Shown one piece after another: positions 23,579 through 33,714 of a stretch of 64,000 nt of DNA. How positions within the stretch are numbered: the stretch's first letter is position 1; the number at the start of each line of letters is the position of its first letter. A program made the translations under genes and the position numbers. The notes under the pieces are model-generated. The model saw only the letters and a program-made list of their open reading frames with translations. It had not been told where the DNA came from and did not search any database. Origin of the DNA: Niebla homalea. Lineage: Eukaryota; Ascomycota; Lecanoromycetes; Lecanorales; Ramalinaceae. The stretch lies in the NCBI GenBank assembly GCA_019925105.1, contig JAHGAU010000001.1, positions 2,046,001-2,110,000 on the forward strand, written 5' to 3'.

Positions 23579-24999
23579 ATGGCACCTTCACAGACGACGG
23601 TCACCACCGCCGACGGCAGGCAGGGGCCACATCCTTCATACATCAAAAGCGCCAAACCTTTTCTATTTGACAGAGAGATTTGTGAATGTCTCACGAAAGG
23701 GGGTTCCTCAGCAAACAGAGACAACAAAGTTCGTCTGGAAGGCATCTCTTGGATTGATGGCGTGAGGCGGGCTCTGCATTTGTGAATTTCGTCGTTTGAC
23801 GTCTCTTGATATTCCACTAATCGGTTCAAAGGCCAGTAAGGACTTTCAATACGGCAGCTGTCTACTATCATAAATTTTGCTTGGTCCATACAGAAAACAT
23901 AGGCCATCTTGTACGCCCTGTAACCTATGTTGCTGATACCAACTATTCTTCTGACAGCGTTTAGGACGCAGCAGCAGCAGCGCTTTTTGCCGCCTGTAAA
24001 ATCGAGGATACGCTCAAGAAGTCAAAGGAAATCCTCTGTGCAGCATACAACATGAAGCTTTCTCCATCAGAGCGGCTGACCACTGACGACCCAGTACTAT
24101 TACTCTATGCGGGTGATCTTGGGCACATCAAATACTAATTCTTGATTTAGACGTTTGAACAGCACTCCAAAACGATCATTGGCCTCGAGCGCCTTATGTT
24201 GGAAGCATCTAGCTTTGACTTTCGCAATCGCCATCCCCAACGCCTTGTTCTCAAGCTCTGCAACCAGTACCAGCTCAGTCAAAGCCCGATAGTCAAGACC
24301 GCCTACAACATCTGCCTCGACCTGTACCGCACCTTCGCCCCTCTCAAGCAAACCTCTTTTACCATGGCGCTAGCCAGCGTCGAGCTCGCCTGCCGCGTCC
24401 ACGACCACGAACTCCCTGACGACTTCCTCGACAATCCCGGCCGCGATCAACTCTACTATCGTCTGCAGATCAGCCGTCAGGAAGTCCTGGAGACGCTCTT
24501 CGACCTGCTAGATCTCTACAGCGACAACAAACCAGCCACCCTGGTTGGCCCGGGCTATGCCGTCGATCGCTTCCTGCAAGTTCGTATCGCACTCAACCAA
24601 GAAGCCCAAGCCCAGTCCCTCTTTGCGACGCACAAAGAAGCTCCTTCCTCGAAATCTTCAGCGCGAGAGAAGGCGAAGAGCAAATCGCAGTCTTCCTCAC
24701 TCCGGCCTTTGGCAAATGGGACAAAGGGCGAGCGATCAGACGGCTCCTCACGCATGTCGAAGCATAGGCATTCCCCTACCAGCCCGAAGAAGAATGGCAG
24801 TTCGGCACTGAGCCCGACGAGTCCGGCATCCACCACGACCAATGGGTCGAAACCCGGACTGAAGGAGGGCACGGTGCGGTTCATGTTGAACGCAAGGAAG
24901 GCAAGTGATGAGAAGGCGTTCGTAGCTGACTACTTCAGAGAGGAGGTAGAGGAGTATACGGTTGAGGTGCCAAGGGAGGGTGAGCGGAGAAGACGGTGA
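23579..24999 (+). CDS. CTK2: Cyclin subunit of the RNA polymerase II CTD kinase (CTK2-like)
   Basis: This cyclin activates the CTDK-I kinase that phosphorylates the Pol II C-terminal domain during elongation. Exons are 23579..23781, 23832..23910, 23965..24093 and 24151..24999 (419 aa). The cyclin fold is split across them: PSYIKSAKPFLFDREICECL, GISWIDGVRRALHL joined to PVRTFNTAAVYYHKF, then DAAAAALFAACKIEDTLKKS and FEQHSKTIIGLERLMLEASS. A second cyclin repeat follows (TAYNICLDLYRTFAPLKQT, TMALASVELACRVHD). The C-terminus is basic and Ser-rich, ending in REGERRRR. Intron sizes are 50, 54 and 57 nt. The junction after exon 2 (GTACGC at 23911) is the least certain, but keeps frame and the DAAAAALF block. 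Confidence 0.92.
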
Positions 25000-26053
25000 T
25001 CTACCGAGAACCGCTGGGCTGGGTGCTTGCAATCTAGACGAAGTGTTGGTGCAAGTCATGTGAGGTAATGATTCCAGCAAGTGCCGCGTATGTGGAACTG
25101 GGCATGGAGCCAGCTTCATCTTCTATAAATAGAGCACAGAAGCAGTTTGATATTCTGCAAGGTGTTTCCTAAGCATCGGTATTGCTCACATGTGAGAAGA
25201 ATACAATCTACCCTGGCCAAATGGTGCAAGCATGGGGAATCGATTTCTGCAGGTGTCAAACGATGATGGCCCATCTACGCCTTGTAAGAAACTAATGATA
25301 GAAGTCGCTCCACATGCGTTACTCAATTGGCTGAACCTTGGAATGCATCGTTCCTCAACGGACTTGGGATCTCATTAGGTACCGAATGCTATCTACAATA
25401 AAATGGTAGATCTCAAGTCAATCGCGCTTCGGTGCCGAGAATCTTAGGTAACTCAGAGTGACAGGGTTCTCAAACAACGAAGCAACCAAAGACGCTGAGT
25501 ATATATTGTCAAACGAGGTCGTCTTCCCAGTTACGACCATAGGACACAGAAAACTCGGGTTCCCGTCAGCTCACCCAAAGATAAGCTGTGTACCGGTAGC
25601 GTAGTACTGCGATGGGTGACCGCGCGGGAATGGTTGCTGTTGTAACTTTTGGCCTCCCCTTTGGTTTTTGCATCCTGGGTGCCCTTGACGTTTTGATAGT
25701 GATGATGGAGCATGATTTGGGCGAGAATGGTCTGATTAGGGGAAGAAACGCCTCTGCCGGGTGTTGCTGGCCCCATTAGTTGAACGCGACTTTTGCAAAG
25801 GTGAACCCTGCAGAGCAAAGCCGGGTCCAACTAAAGCCGGAGCAGCATGCTTCTTCTTCGGAGAAAAGGTTTACTGGACTCTCGTAGTTGTCATATGGCT
25901 GCGAAGCGTCAAAGCAAGAGGGCCAGGAATGCCAGTATGGAGTTAGGGCGATTTCATTCATTTCGCCCAAGATTACGTACTATGTTATGAACAATGCCTT
26001 CATATTGCGCAATGCATAGAATGCGATAGATACCTAGAAAGCCCTTGAGACCG
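25000..26053. other. Convergent intergenic region, about 1 kb
   Basis: This lies between the CTK2 stop (plus) and the RAD26 stop (minus). It holds two 3' UTRs at most. A TATAAATA near 25123 has no gene downstream in the correct position. No tRNA cloverleaf, repeat or coding exon was found by eye. Confidence 0.5.
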
Positions 26054-28532
26054 TCATGCTTCTAGATCGTCGTCACCATCGTCACCTTCCATCCGCGGCG
26101 AATCCGAGCTCTGCCTCCGATCGATCGTAGGCCGGCTTCCAGGAGCAGTGCTCATGACAGATTCCAAGCCAACAGCTTCTTCGGGGCTGACCCTTTCTTC
26201 TAACATTGTATGCGCGAGCTCTATAACATCATCTTCTATGCCTTCTTCAAGATACGTGCCTTCGCTAAAGGCAAGTCGTGTTAGTACAATGAGAAATTTC
26301 TTCTCTCCGCCGGGTATCACGCTGAGCTTCTGCTGCATGTTGATATGTTCAGAATAGTTCATAACAAGATAATACAAAATCCTCGTCGCATTATTAATCA
26401 GACTGATGAGCAGAGCGTGATAGGAAGGATAATTGTAGCAGTGGGCGAGTGAATCATTCATTAAACGCACAAGGCGGCCGATGAGCAAGCGATGTCGACA
26501 TGCGGCAATTGCTGTGTACTCCATCGCACTCATCTCATCGATCACGTTGAGAATGTTCAATCGTAGCTCAGCTAACTCCTCGCCAGACAAGGCGGGCTCA
26601 CCTTGTTTCACCCGTGGGGACTCAACCAGGAGACGAGTCATGTTGTCAATCACTCGAGCCTCTGTCGTGTCTTGCTTGCCGTCACCAGGAGGGATGATCA
26701 TAGCAAAGCTATTCGGCAGGATTGATGTGCGTAGAGTGTCGATAGTCAGGTGAAGTTCGTGAAGTGGATGGATGAAGCTGAGCAACATCATGAGGAAATC
26801 AAAGCGCATGGTTCTCCAGAACCTTACGATCTCAGTGCGACGGATTAACAGCTGGGAGCTCATGAGTTGGAGAATCTCGAGGCATTCAGCCGAAGAGACT
26901 AAAGCTCTGTCAGTGCTAGGAGGTTTCTTCTGACATCGAGGAATGACAACAATGTCCGCTGTTTCTTGGAGTAGGGACATAAGGTCGTTGGTGAGATCCT
27001 GAGCGGTCTTGAGAGGACTGGTGATGAGGATATATTTGACCTGATCAACAAAAAGATGGACCGGGTCATGGTACTTCTCTTGTATACACTGTGACCATAT
27101 CTCAATGATTTGCAAGGCCACAGCCGAACACAAGTTCTCTGTGTCCGGCGGTAGATTCGTGGGTGAGAGCTTATCCAGTAGCATAGTCGAAAGATTCTTC
27201 TTGGGCTGCGATGGCAATTGGTACCTTGCCAAAGCCTCAATGTTTCTCTCCCGATCATGAGTCATTCGCCGGTGAAGAAAGTTTTGTAAGAAAGGAAAGT
27301 GCTGGATTCGAGGATTTCGGACCTTGACGAGTACGTTTTTCGTAATGATCTGAGGCTCTGGAGGTGGATCATTAAATGGCGGAGCCGGAGCAGGTTGTTC
27401 CATGTCTAGCGGAGGGGCAGCCGTACTCTCCTCCACGACCTTCCTCTTGCGTTTGGAACCTGCTTTTGGTGTACCTGTCTTGTTACGGAGGACAAGCTTC
27501 GAAGGGGAGAGCGGCTGGATCTCGTCGTCACTGAAGCCATCGGCCAGATTGTTCTTTCGCCGTTTCGGTGTAAGGCCTGCGTTTTCCTTCCCTCTATCGT
27601 GACCAAGAGACTGGTCACCGCCCTGCTTCATGGTCTTTTGGAGGGTTTTGATCTGCTTGCTGCTTTCTGCCAAATCGTTCTCGAGAAAGGTTTTCTCAGT
27701 CGCCAGCTTCTGATAGTCTTCTTTCATTTTCTCAACTGCTAATCTTTGTCTTGCTGCATCGTCAGCACGCGACCTTTGCCAAGCCTCTGTCATCCTATCG
27801 TGATCCTGTGTGATCTTCGAGGCATTGTTGCGCACGATCTCAATTTCTCCGGCCTTTTTCTCGGCCTCTCCATTGGCCCGTTCCAACGCTCCCTGCAGCA
27901 ATTGGCGTTCTTGTAAGAGCTATGACAGTGTAAGCTCGACCATCATAAGTATGCGAAGCAACGCTGACCAGTTCTATTTGAGCGTGAAGTTCAGAAGAGT
28001 CGGCATGGTTCTGCGTGGACCGTCCATTCACATACGCTTGTTGGCCATCTCCCAGAGCGGCATTCCTCGCGGTGGGCTGATGTTGGGTAGGCACTTTTCC
28101 ATGAGAAGGGCCGTTGACAGGTCTTGGCGCTTGGGGGTTCGCATTTTGGACTGGACGCCCATATCTTTGCTGTCGCCACTGCTCTTGCTGGGTACTTTCA
28201 CGGTCATTGCTATAGTGCTCTCTCGGTTGTACGACCGCAGGTACGAAGGGAGTTTCAGCAGCATCGAAGATTTCCCCGTCAAGCATCTCATCATCGAAGT
28301 CTCCGTAATCGGAAGAAGGCTCATGGCCACCATTCTGCCGACCCCCAAGCGCTCCTCCACCCGGGATAGGAAGGGATACATGAGCAGCACTCAACTGGTA
28401 GCCAATTGGCCCATGAGGAGACTTGTAAACGGGTAATCGAGGATTTGGGTCAATTCTCCCTGGCACTTGAGAGAGTATAGCATCTAAATCATCATCTGAA
28501 TAGGGATCTCTTTCGGCGACCTGGTCGTCCAT
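26054..28532 (-). CDS. uvsD: DNA damage checkpoint protein, RAD26/UvsD (ATRIP-like)
   Basis: This is the regulatory partner of the ATR/Mec1 kinase in the replication and DNA-damage checkpoint, known as Rad26 in fission yeast, UvsD in Aspergillus, Ddc2/Lcd1 in budding yeast and ATRIP in animals. Exons are 28532..27969 and 27919..26054 (49-nt intron, GTCAGC..CATAG), giving 809 aa. The acidic N-terminus SDDDLDAILSQVPG fits the RPA-binding region. A long coiled coil starts at LLQERQLLQGALERANGEAE and runs to about residue 300 (EKTFLENDLAESSKQIKTLQ). A basic KAGSKRKRKV stretch can serve as a nuclear signal. The C-terminal half is helical, HEAT-like (FPFLQNFLHRRMTHDRERN, LSPTNLPPDTENLCSAVALQ). The assignment rests on this arrangement and on the conserved FLHRRMTHDRERNIEAL block. 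Confidence 0.85.
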
Positions 28533-29048
28533 GACTTTCGTTATAGAGTGGCATGGAGACTATACTGCTTTGCACGTGCGCTCTTTACAAAGATGACGCA
28601 CTTTTGTGCTTGAATCAGAATTGGGCGCAGTGGTGGGGTTTGACGGTTTGACATCGCGAAACGCCCGAGAAACGCGCGTACTGCTTACTCGCGCGTGTCT
28701 TTTACCTGTTGAGGATTAGCGCTTCACGTGATGGTGAGATTGGGAAGGAATTGATGCTGACCAGCTTGACAGCAGAGCCAACCTTCACTGCATCGAATTG
28801 CAGTGAACAAATTTTGCTTCGTTCGTATGTTCAGATCTGTGTCTTTGCTTGCCAGATCGTAGATCATTTGCAGCATGAATCAGATCTAATCCCAAACCCG
28901 AATTGGGCAGCCTCATTGCCTTCCCATTTCCAGCTAGGCTTGTTCCCCCAGGAGGGCGCATTTCAACCACCAGTCGCTTCCAAGGCTGGGAAACTCCAAA
29001 ACTCACCTTCCCGACTGTGCGATAGGTGAGACATCCTCCTACGTCAAC
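28533..29048. promoter_or_regulatory. Divergent promoter, RAD26 / CDS1
   Basis: 516 bp lie between divergent start codons. A G1/S-type element cluster sits at 28655-28696: CGCGAAA, then overlapping ACGCG and CGCGT, then another CGCGT. See the separate entry for the cluster. Confidence 0.5.
28655..28696. promoter_or_regulatory. MCB/SCB-like cell-cycle element cluster
   Basis: Within 42 bp there is one SCB-type CGCGAAA (28655-28661) and three MCB-core matches (ACGCG 28672-28676, CGCGT 28675-28679, CGCGT 28692-28696). They lie about 120-165 bp upstream of the RAD26 ATG. Binding by MBF/SBF is inferred from the motifs only. Confidence 0.45.
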
Positions 29049-30589
29049 ATGGCAAGACCTCGGAAAGGCGTGCAATTCCAGCACAGAGGCAGCGTTGCAG
29101 GCAGAAGGGCAAGCGTATCCGAGAGCGACGGCATCTCGGAGCCTACAAGCCCAACAAGACATAGTAGTATGAATGGCAAACTTGAGCCAAACAAGGAAGA
29201 GGTAATGCTTCACACCATTCCTGTGGAAGATCACCTTCCTTGCTCACACTTCTTAGGATGAAACCCCCCCTCAATCCGAGTATGAGAAGAAGAAGCAGAC
29301 TTTCATAACACGCACGATATGGTCCTTCGTCATGATTGCTGCCTTCTTCGTCTGTCTGTTCTCCGGCCACATCTACATCATTGGCATCGTCACCGGTATT
29401 CAAATTGTATCCTTCAAAGAAGTCATCGCCATTGCGAATGTGCCCAGTCGGGCCAAGAACTTACCATTTACACGAAGCTTGAATTGGTACTTTCTGGGAG
29501 CGGCCATGTACTTCCTTTACGGCGAGAGCGTCATCTACTACTTCAAGCACATAGTGCTCGTGGACAAGGTCCTACTGCCCTTTGCAACTCATCACAGGTT
29601 CATCAGCTTCATGCTATATACCTTCGGTAAGTTTCTTTGGCACAATCGCTCCTGGTATGATTTGCAGCTGATTGACCTCGTAGGTTTCGTCTTTTTTGTT
29701 GCATCCCTGCAAAAGGGGCATTACCGATTTCAATTCACCCAATTCGCATGGACTCACATGGCTCTTTACCTGATTGTAGTACAAGCGCACTTCGTCATGA
29801 ATAATGTTTTTGAAGGATTGATATGGTTCTTTCTGCCGGCTGCTCTTGTCATCGTCAACGACATCTTTGCCTACGTTTGTGGAGTTGCATTTGGAAGGAC
29901 CCAGCTCATCAAGCTCTCCCCCAAAAAGACTGTCGAAGGCTTTGTCGGCGCATGGATATGCACTGTGGGAGGGGCATTCGGTATGACAGCGCTCTTGATC
30001 AGATACAAGTACTTCATCTGTCCCGTCAACGTAAGTCATCTGGTTCGGCATTTAGCTCTCTGCTCACGCACTATAGGACCTGGGCGCAAATATCTTCACC
30101 GGTCTCAATTGTTCGCCAAATCCCGTCTTCATACCACACGCTTACCATGTGCCATCCATGATCACAAATCTTCCCCTTCCTGGCTCCTTGGCTATCCCGG
30201 AAACACTCCGCATCGCACCAATACATTTCCACATGCAAGTTTTTGCAACCTTTGCTTCGCTGATTGCCCCTTTCGGTGGCTTTTTTGCCTCTGGTCTCAA
30301 AAGAACCTTCAAAGTCAAGGATTTTGGAGAAGCCATCCCAGGTCACGGCGGGATCACGGATCGCATGGATTGCCAATTCATCATGGGCATGTTCACCTTC
30401 ATGTATTATCAAAGCTTTATCGCCGTGTACAAAGCGAGCGTTGGCGGAGTCATCGAGATGGCAGTCCAAGGTCTAGATGAGGAAGGGGTGGTTGAGGTAG
30501 TCAAAGGTTTAAGTAAATACTTAGCAGGGCAGGGCGCTGTTGGCGATGAATTGGTCGCGTGCCTGAGTGGCGTTTTGATGAAGAGGTAG
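29049..30589 (+). CDS. CDS1: Phosphatidate cytidylyltransferase (CDP-diacylglycerol synthase)
   Basis: This ER enzyme makes CDP-diacylglycerol from phosphatidic acid and CTP, at the branch point of phospholipid synthesis. Exons are 29049..29201, 29257..29626, 29684..30030 and 30077..30589 (460 aa, phases 0, 1, 0). The N-terminus is soluble and Ser/Arg-rich. TM segments begin at TIWSFVMIAAFFVCLFSGHI. Typical family sequence includes IVNDIFAYVCGVAFGRTQLI, SPKKTVEGFVGA and the signature PGHGGITDRMDCQ, followed by FTFMYYQSFIAVY. All catalytic Asp/Lys positions in the signature appear present. Introns are 55, 57 and 46 nt. Confidence 0.97.
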
Positions 30590-30944
30590 CATCAAAAGAT
30601 TTGCACAAGACGACCGGGAAGCTTAGACGTTGAGCGATGATCATCTCAAATAGCATCTCCAAGCGTGATTCTATTCGACGGCCACATGTAGTTTACCTCT
30701 GAATGACCAAAGAATGTTGGTGTTCTTGAGCTTTTGTTCAGGACCCTGGCAGGTCGAAAAGCACATAATCTATGAGAGAACAGGGGGACGAAGCAAACGG
30801 TGACCGCTTTCAAGGCATAGTTTTGGAATTCCAAGGTGATTGTTGGCTATGGTAGGTCTCCCGTCACAAGAAGATGAAATGTTTTACAGGAATACTATGT
30901 CGGGTATCAAATGTAGAGAAAAAACCGCCCTCCTTGCATGGGCG
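30590..30944. other. Convergent intergenic region
   Basis: 355 bp lie between the stops of CDS1 and the phospholipase. Nothing beyond 3' UTR sequence is seen. Confidence 0.5.
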
Positions 30945-33248
30945 TTATTGGAAGTGGTCGCCGTGCTCCGTCAATTGGTTCCTCCACTTCCTGCTTCGAG
31001 TTTTCTGCTCCAATTCGAGTCTCGCGGCTTTTTTCCTCTTATACACAGCGCGTACTGTTTCCTTTGTATGATCTCTCCCAACCTCAAAATTTGCCCGAGC
31101 AAGAGAGACGACCTGGTCTATCTGCTCCGGAGTATAGATGAAGTTCCACGTGCTAAGATACGGGGAGACCTGGGGATCAATGCCGGGGGCTTTTGGGTTT
31201 GTGAGCATCGGAAAGTATACAATGGCGATTCCCGCGTCAGGGTTCTCGAGTTTCGAGTAAGCATTGGGATTGACACGGTCACGAACCCGCGGGTCCTGTT
31301 CGGCTCTGTCTTTGACGCTGGTTATGGTGCTGCCAACCCAGACGTTACAGTAGCCCAAATCAGTCGTGTGCTCTTCACCTCGAGCATCACTTCCTGCGTT
31401 GTCGGCGTCAGGGTTTTCCTTACGTCTGGCTTCTCTCGCCTCAGCCACTTTGCTCGCTGCTTGTTGAGCTGATTCTGCATCAGCAGCATCCAGTTCCTCG
31501 TTTTCTTCCTTGGCCATTTCCGTGGTCGGCCATCCAGTGCCTGTTGGCCAACCCTTCACACCTCGTTGCTTGGCATACTTTTCTGTCACAGACAGCCAAT
31601 TCTCCTGCTTGATATCTGCACTGGCATCAAAGCATACGATTATATCAATGTTGCGCCCCTGTCGAAGGAGAGGATACAGTGGGAGATTGTTGGACATGCC
31701 TGCATCCATAAGCTCAAGCTTCTCGCTTTCTAACAAGCTTCGAGGACAACTAGGGGGTAGCTGGCCGTCCATGCCCTTGGTGAAATTTGGCAATGCACCA
31801 GGATCGATCGGGTGGACACGGACAAGATCATCATTGCTCTCTTGAAGCATGTTATCAATTCCTCCAAACCCTGCGAGACCCTTGACAACTGGACGTATTT
31901 CCTTGTAATAGTGCGCCAGCGTTGCGCAAAAGGCTGAGCCCCATATTCCCATGAGAAATGGAATACGCAATTCAGGTATGTCAACGCCTTGGTCACGTAT
32001 TTTCGTCTTGCCGTTCTCAAAGTACCTTCCGATGCTCCAAGTAGGAATGCCAGCATTAACATCCTCACAGAAGAATTCATACGGCGTAAACTCAAACCAC
32101 TGAAACCATGCTTCGCGTTTTGCCTTCTCCTTGATAGCCTTAGCGACTTTCGTTTTCTTTGAGGCATTATCATCAACATGCTCCTGGACGGGTATTTCAT
32201 GTCTCACAGCAGAATAGATCGGCAGCGGATTCGCACCATCCTTGAGATATTTACGCTGCTCAGAAAGCCTCATGTCACTCTCATCAACGTTCAACTCATC
32301 TTTCGGTATCAGTAGTCGGGTGGCTAGGAGGAGTCCGTAGACATCTACTATGCCGAAATCTGCCTTGGGGTCTCCTCTCAGCCTTTCTAGAGTACCAGAC
32401 AAAAGGAATTTGTTTGTTGGGGCTTTTGTCATGAGATTTAGAAAGGCGGGCGGGTAAGCAATATGAGTGCCAATGCGTGATTTCAAATGCTCGATGATTT
32501 TCTCATGTCTTTGTCCGCCCAAGGTGGAGTTGTACAATGTCTGTAGCCAGCAACTACCGCTGACGCCTGAGGTATAGGTCGCACAATCGAACAGTCCCGC
32601 TTCTTGTGCACTAAGGTATGACGCTGTCCCAGACACCAATGCCCTAAGGCCCCCACCGGATCCACATATCGCAATTGTGGGAACATCTTGAGGGTCAATG
32701 TCGGCTTCGGGGATTTCAAGGTATTTTGCGAGAGCCCGAGTTGTCCATCTTTTCCGTCGCTGAACAAACGCCAACTCTTCCGGGCACAAATCCTTGCTTA
32801 CACGTACTTTGGTGTTTGCCTTGATCTCTTGATGAAGATAGGGGTCTTGTGCTTCTTGCCAAATCTCGTCTGCTAGCGATCCCGGTCTCATCTCGATCTC
32901 GTCGTGCAACTTGGCAACAAATTCTGGTAATTGTGCCGCCCAATCGGGAACAATGGCTTCAGCGATCGCGTTTCCCACCGTGGGCCAATGGATTGACGAT
33001 AGCGAGGTTCGGGCAGTGGCGAACCTCGAGGAGAAGGCTGCCCATGCTGCGCTCTCCTCATCTTCAAAAAGCGGGACATCCTCATCCCGGCTGCTTAACG
33101 ATTCGTTGTCATCAGAAGCTGCACTGCTTCGGCTTTCAGCACGTTTCAGACTGAGAGTATTCAATCCTAGTGCTAAGAATGCTGCTGGTCCCGCAACAGC
33201 GTATGCTCGCAGACGAGGACGGAGTAGCCATGATGAGTTGAAGCGCAT
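30945..33248 (-). CDS. Cytosolic phospholipase A2-like protein (PLA2_B catalytic domain)
   Basis: This is a lipase of the cPLA2/fungal phospholipase B superfamily, encoded by a single 767-aa exon with no detectable intron. The N-terminus (RPRLRAYAVAGPAAFLALGL) is basic then hydrophobic, suggesting a membrane anchor or organelle targeting and not a classical secreted PLB. The oxyanion motif TIAICGSGGGLRA is at about 191-203 and the nucleophile motif YTSGVSGSCW at about 225-233, with Ser230 the likely catalytic residue. The catalytic Asp is likely in ELMDAGMSNNLPLYPLLRQG. The C-terminal part is charged (many E/K/R), ending with a KKAARLELEQKTRSRKW helix. Closest to the intracellular cPLA2-zeta-like group known in filamentous fungi; the substrate is not defined by sequence. 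Confidence 0.9.
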   Translation of the reverse strand: MRFNSSWLLRPRLRAYAVAGPAAFLALGLNTLSLKRAESRSSAASDDNESLSSRDEDVPLFEDEESAAWAAFSSRFATARTSLSSIHWPTVGNAIAEAIVPDWAAQLPEFVAKLHDEIEMRPGSLADEIWQEAQDPYLHQEIKANTKVRVSKDLCPEELAFVQRRKRWTTRALAKYLEIPEADIDPQDVPTIAICGSGGGLRALVSGTASYLSAQEAGLFDCATYTSGVSGSCWLQTLYNSTLGGQRHEKIIEHLKSRIGTHIAYPPAFLNLMTKAPTNKFLLSGTLERLRGDPKADFGIVDVYGLLLATRLLIPKDELNVDESDMRLSEQRKYLKDGANPLPIYSAVRHEIPVQEHVDDNASKKTKVAKAIKEKAKREAWFQWFEFTPYEFFCEDVNAGIPTWSIGRYFENGKTKIRDQGVDIPELRIPFLMGIWGSAFCATLAHYYKEIRPVVKGLAGFGGIDNMLQESNDDLVRVHPIDPGALPNFTKGMDGQLPPSCPRSLLESEKLELMDAGMSNNLPLYPLLRQGRNIDIIVCFDASADIKQENWLSVTEKYAKQRGVKGWPTGTGWPTTEMAKEENEELDAADAESAQQAASKVAEAREARRKENPDADNAGSDARGEEHTTDLGYCNVWVGSTITSVKDRAEQDPRVRDRVNPNAYSKLENPDAGIAIVYFPMLTNPKAPGIDPQVSPYLSTWNFIYTPEQIDQVVSLARANFEVGRDHTKETVRAVYKRKKAARLELEQKTRSRKWRNQLTEHGDHFQ

Positions 33249-33714
33249 GTTACAATGTCGATTGAATCATACTGCACGCGACGTTCCCTGTGATGCCCAT
33301 ACCGTTACTATGCCGTCGCGCAAGGAAGGCTTGTGCTGTCAAATTTCCTGTTTCGATCGCCTACCCGCGGCACGCTAGACGCAGTCCGATGGCTTAAAGC
33401 CGAACAAGGTATGTGTGGCTCTGAATTTCAATTTGACCCGTCCGGAGAGCCAGCATCCCAAATGTTTCAGGCTGGTTGATCTTTGTGGTGAGCCTGATGA
33501 AATATTTCAAACCAAGTGTGGAGATCAGTATCGACATGGGAAAATGGTAGTACAGTCCCTTGCCGCAACTCTTGAGCTCCGAGATTCATTCGTTTTCAAA
33601 ACAGAGAAAATGATTCAGATCATCCAGGTAGGATATAATTGATAACAAGTTGATAACAAGTTGAGCTTCTATCTATGCGACTATCTGAATCCTTTGGCAA
33701 GTCTGAGTGAAGTC
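33249..33714. promoter_or_regulatory. Divergent promoter, cPLA2-like / EXO70
   Basis: 466 bp lie between divergent start codons. A tandem 11-bp duplication is at 33639-33660. A non-coding 5' exon of EXO70 is possible but not shown. Confidence 0.4.
33639..33660. repeat. 11-bp tandem duplication
   Basis: TTGATAACAAG occurs twice in direct tandem, followed by TTGAG, just upstream of the EXO70 start. Confidence 0.85.

Noticed and set aside
25115..25135. TATAAATA as a promoter after CTK2
   Set aside because: No open frame or gene follows at a suitable distance on either strand.
27810..28436. Plus-strand frame opposite RAD26
   Set aside because: Shadow of the RAD26 coding exons with no independent support.
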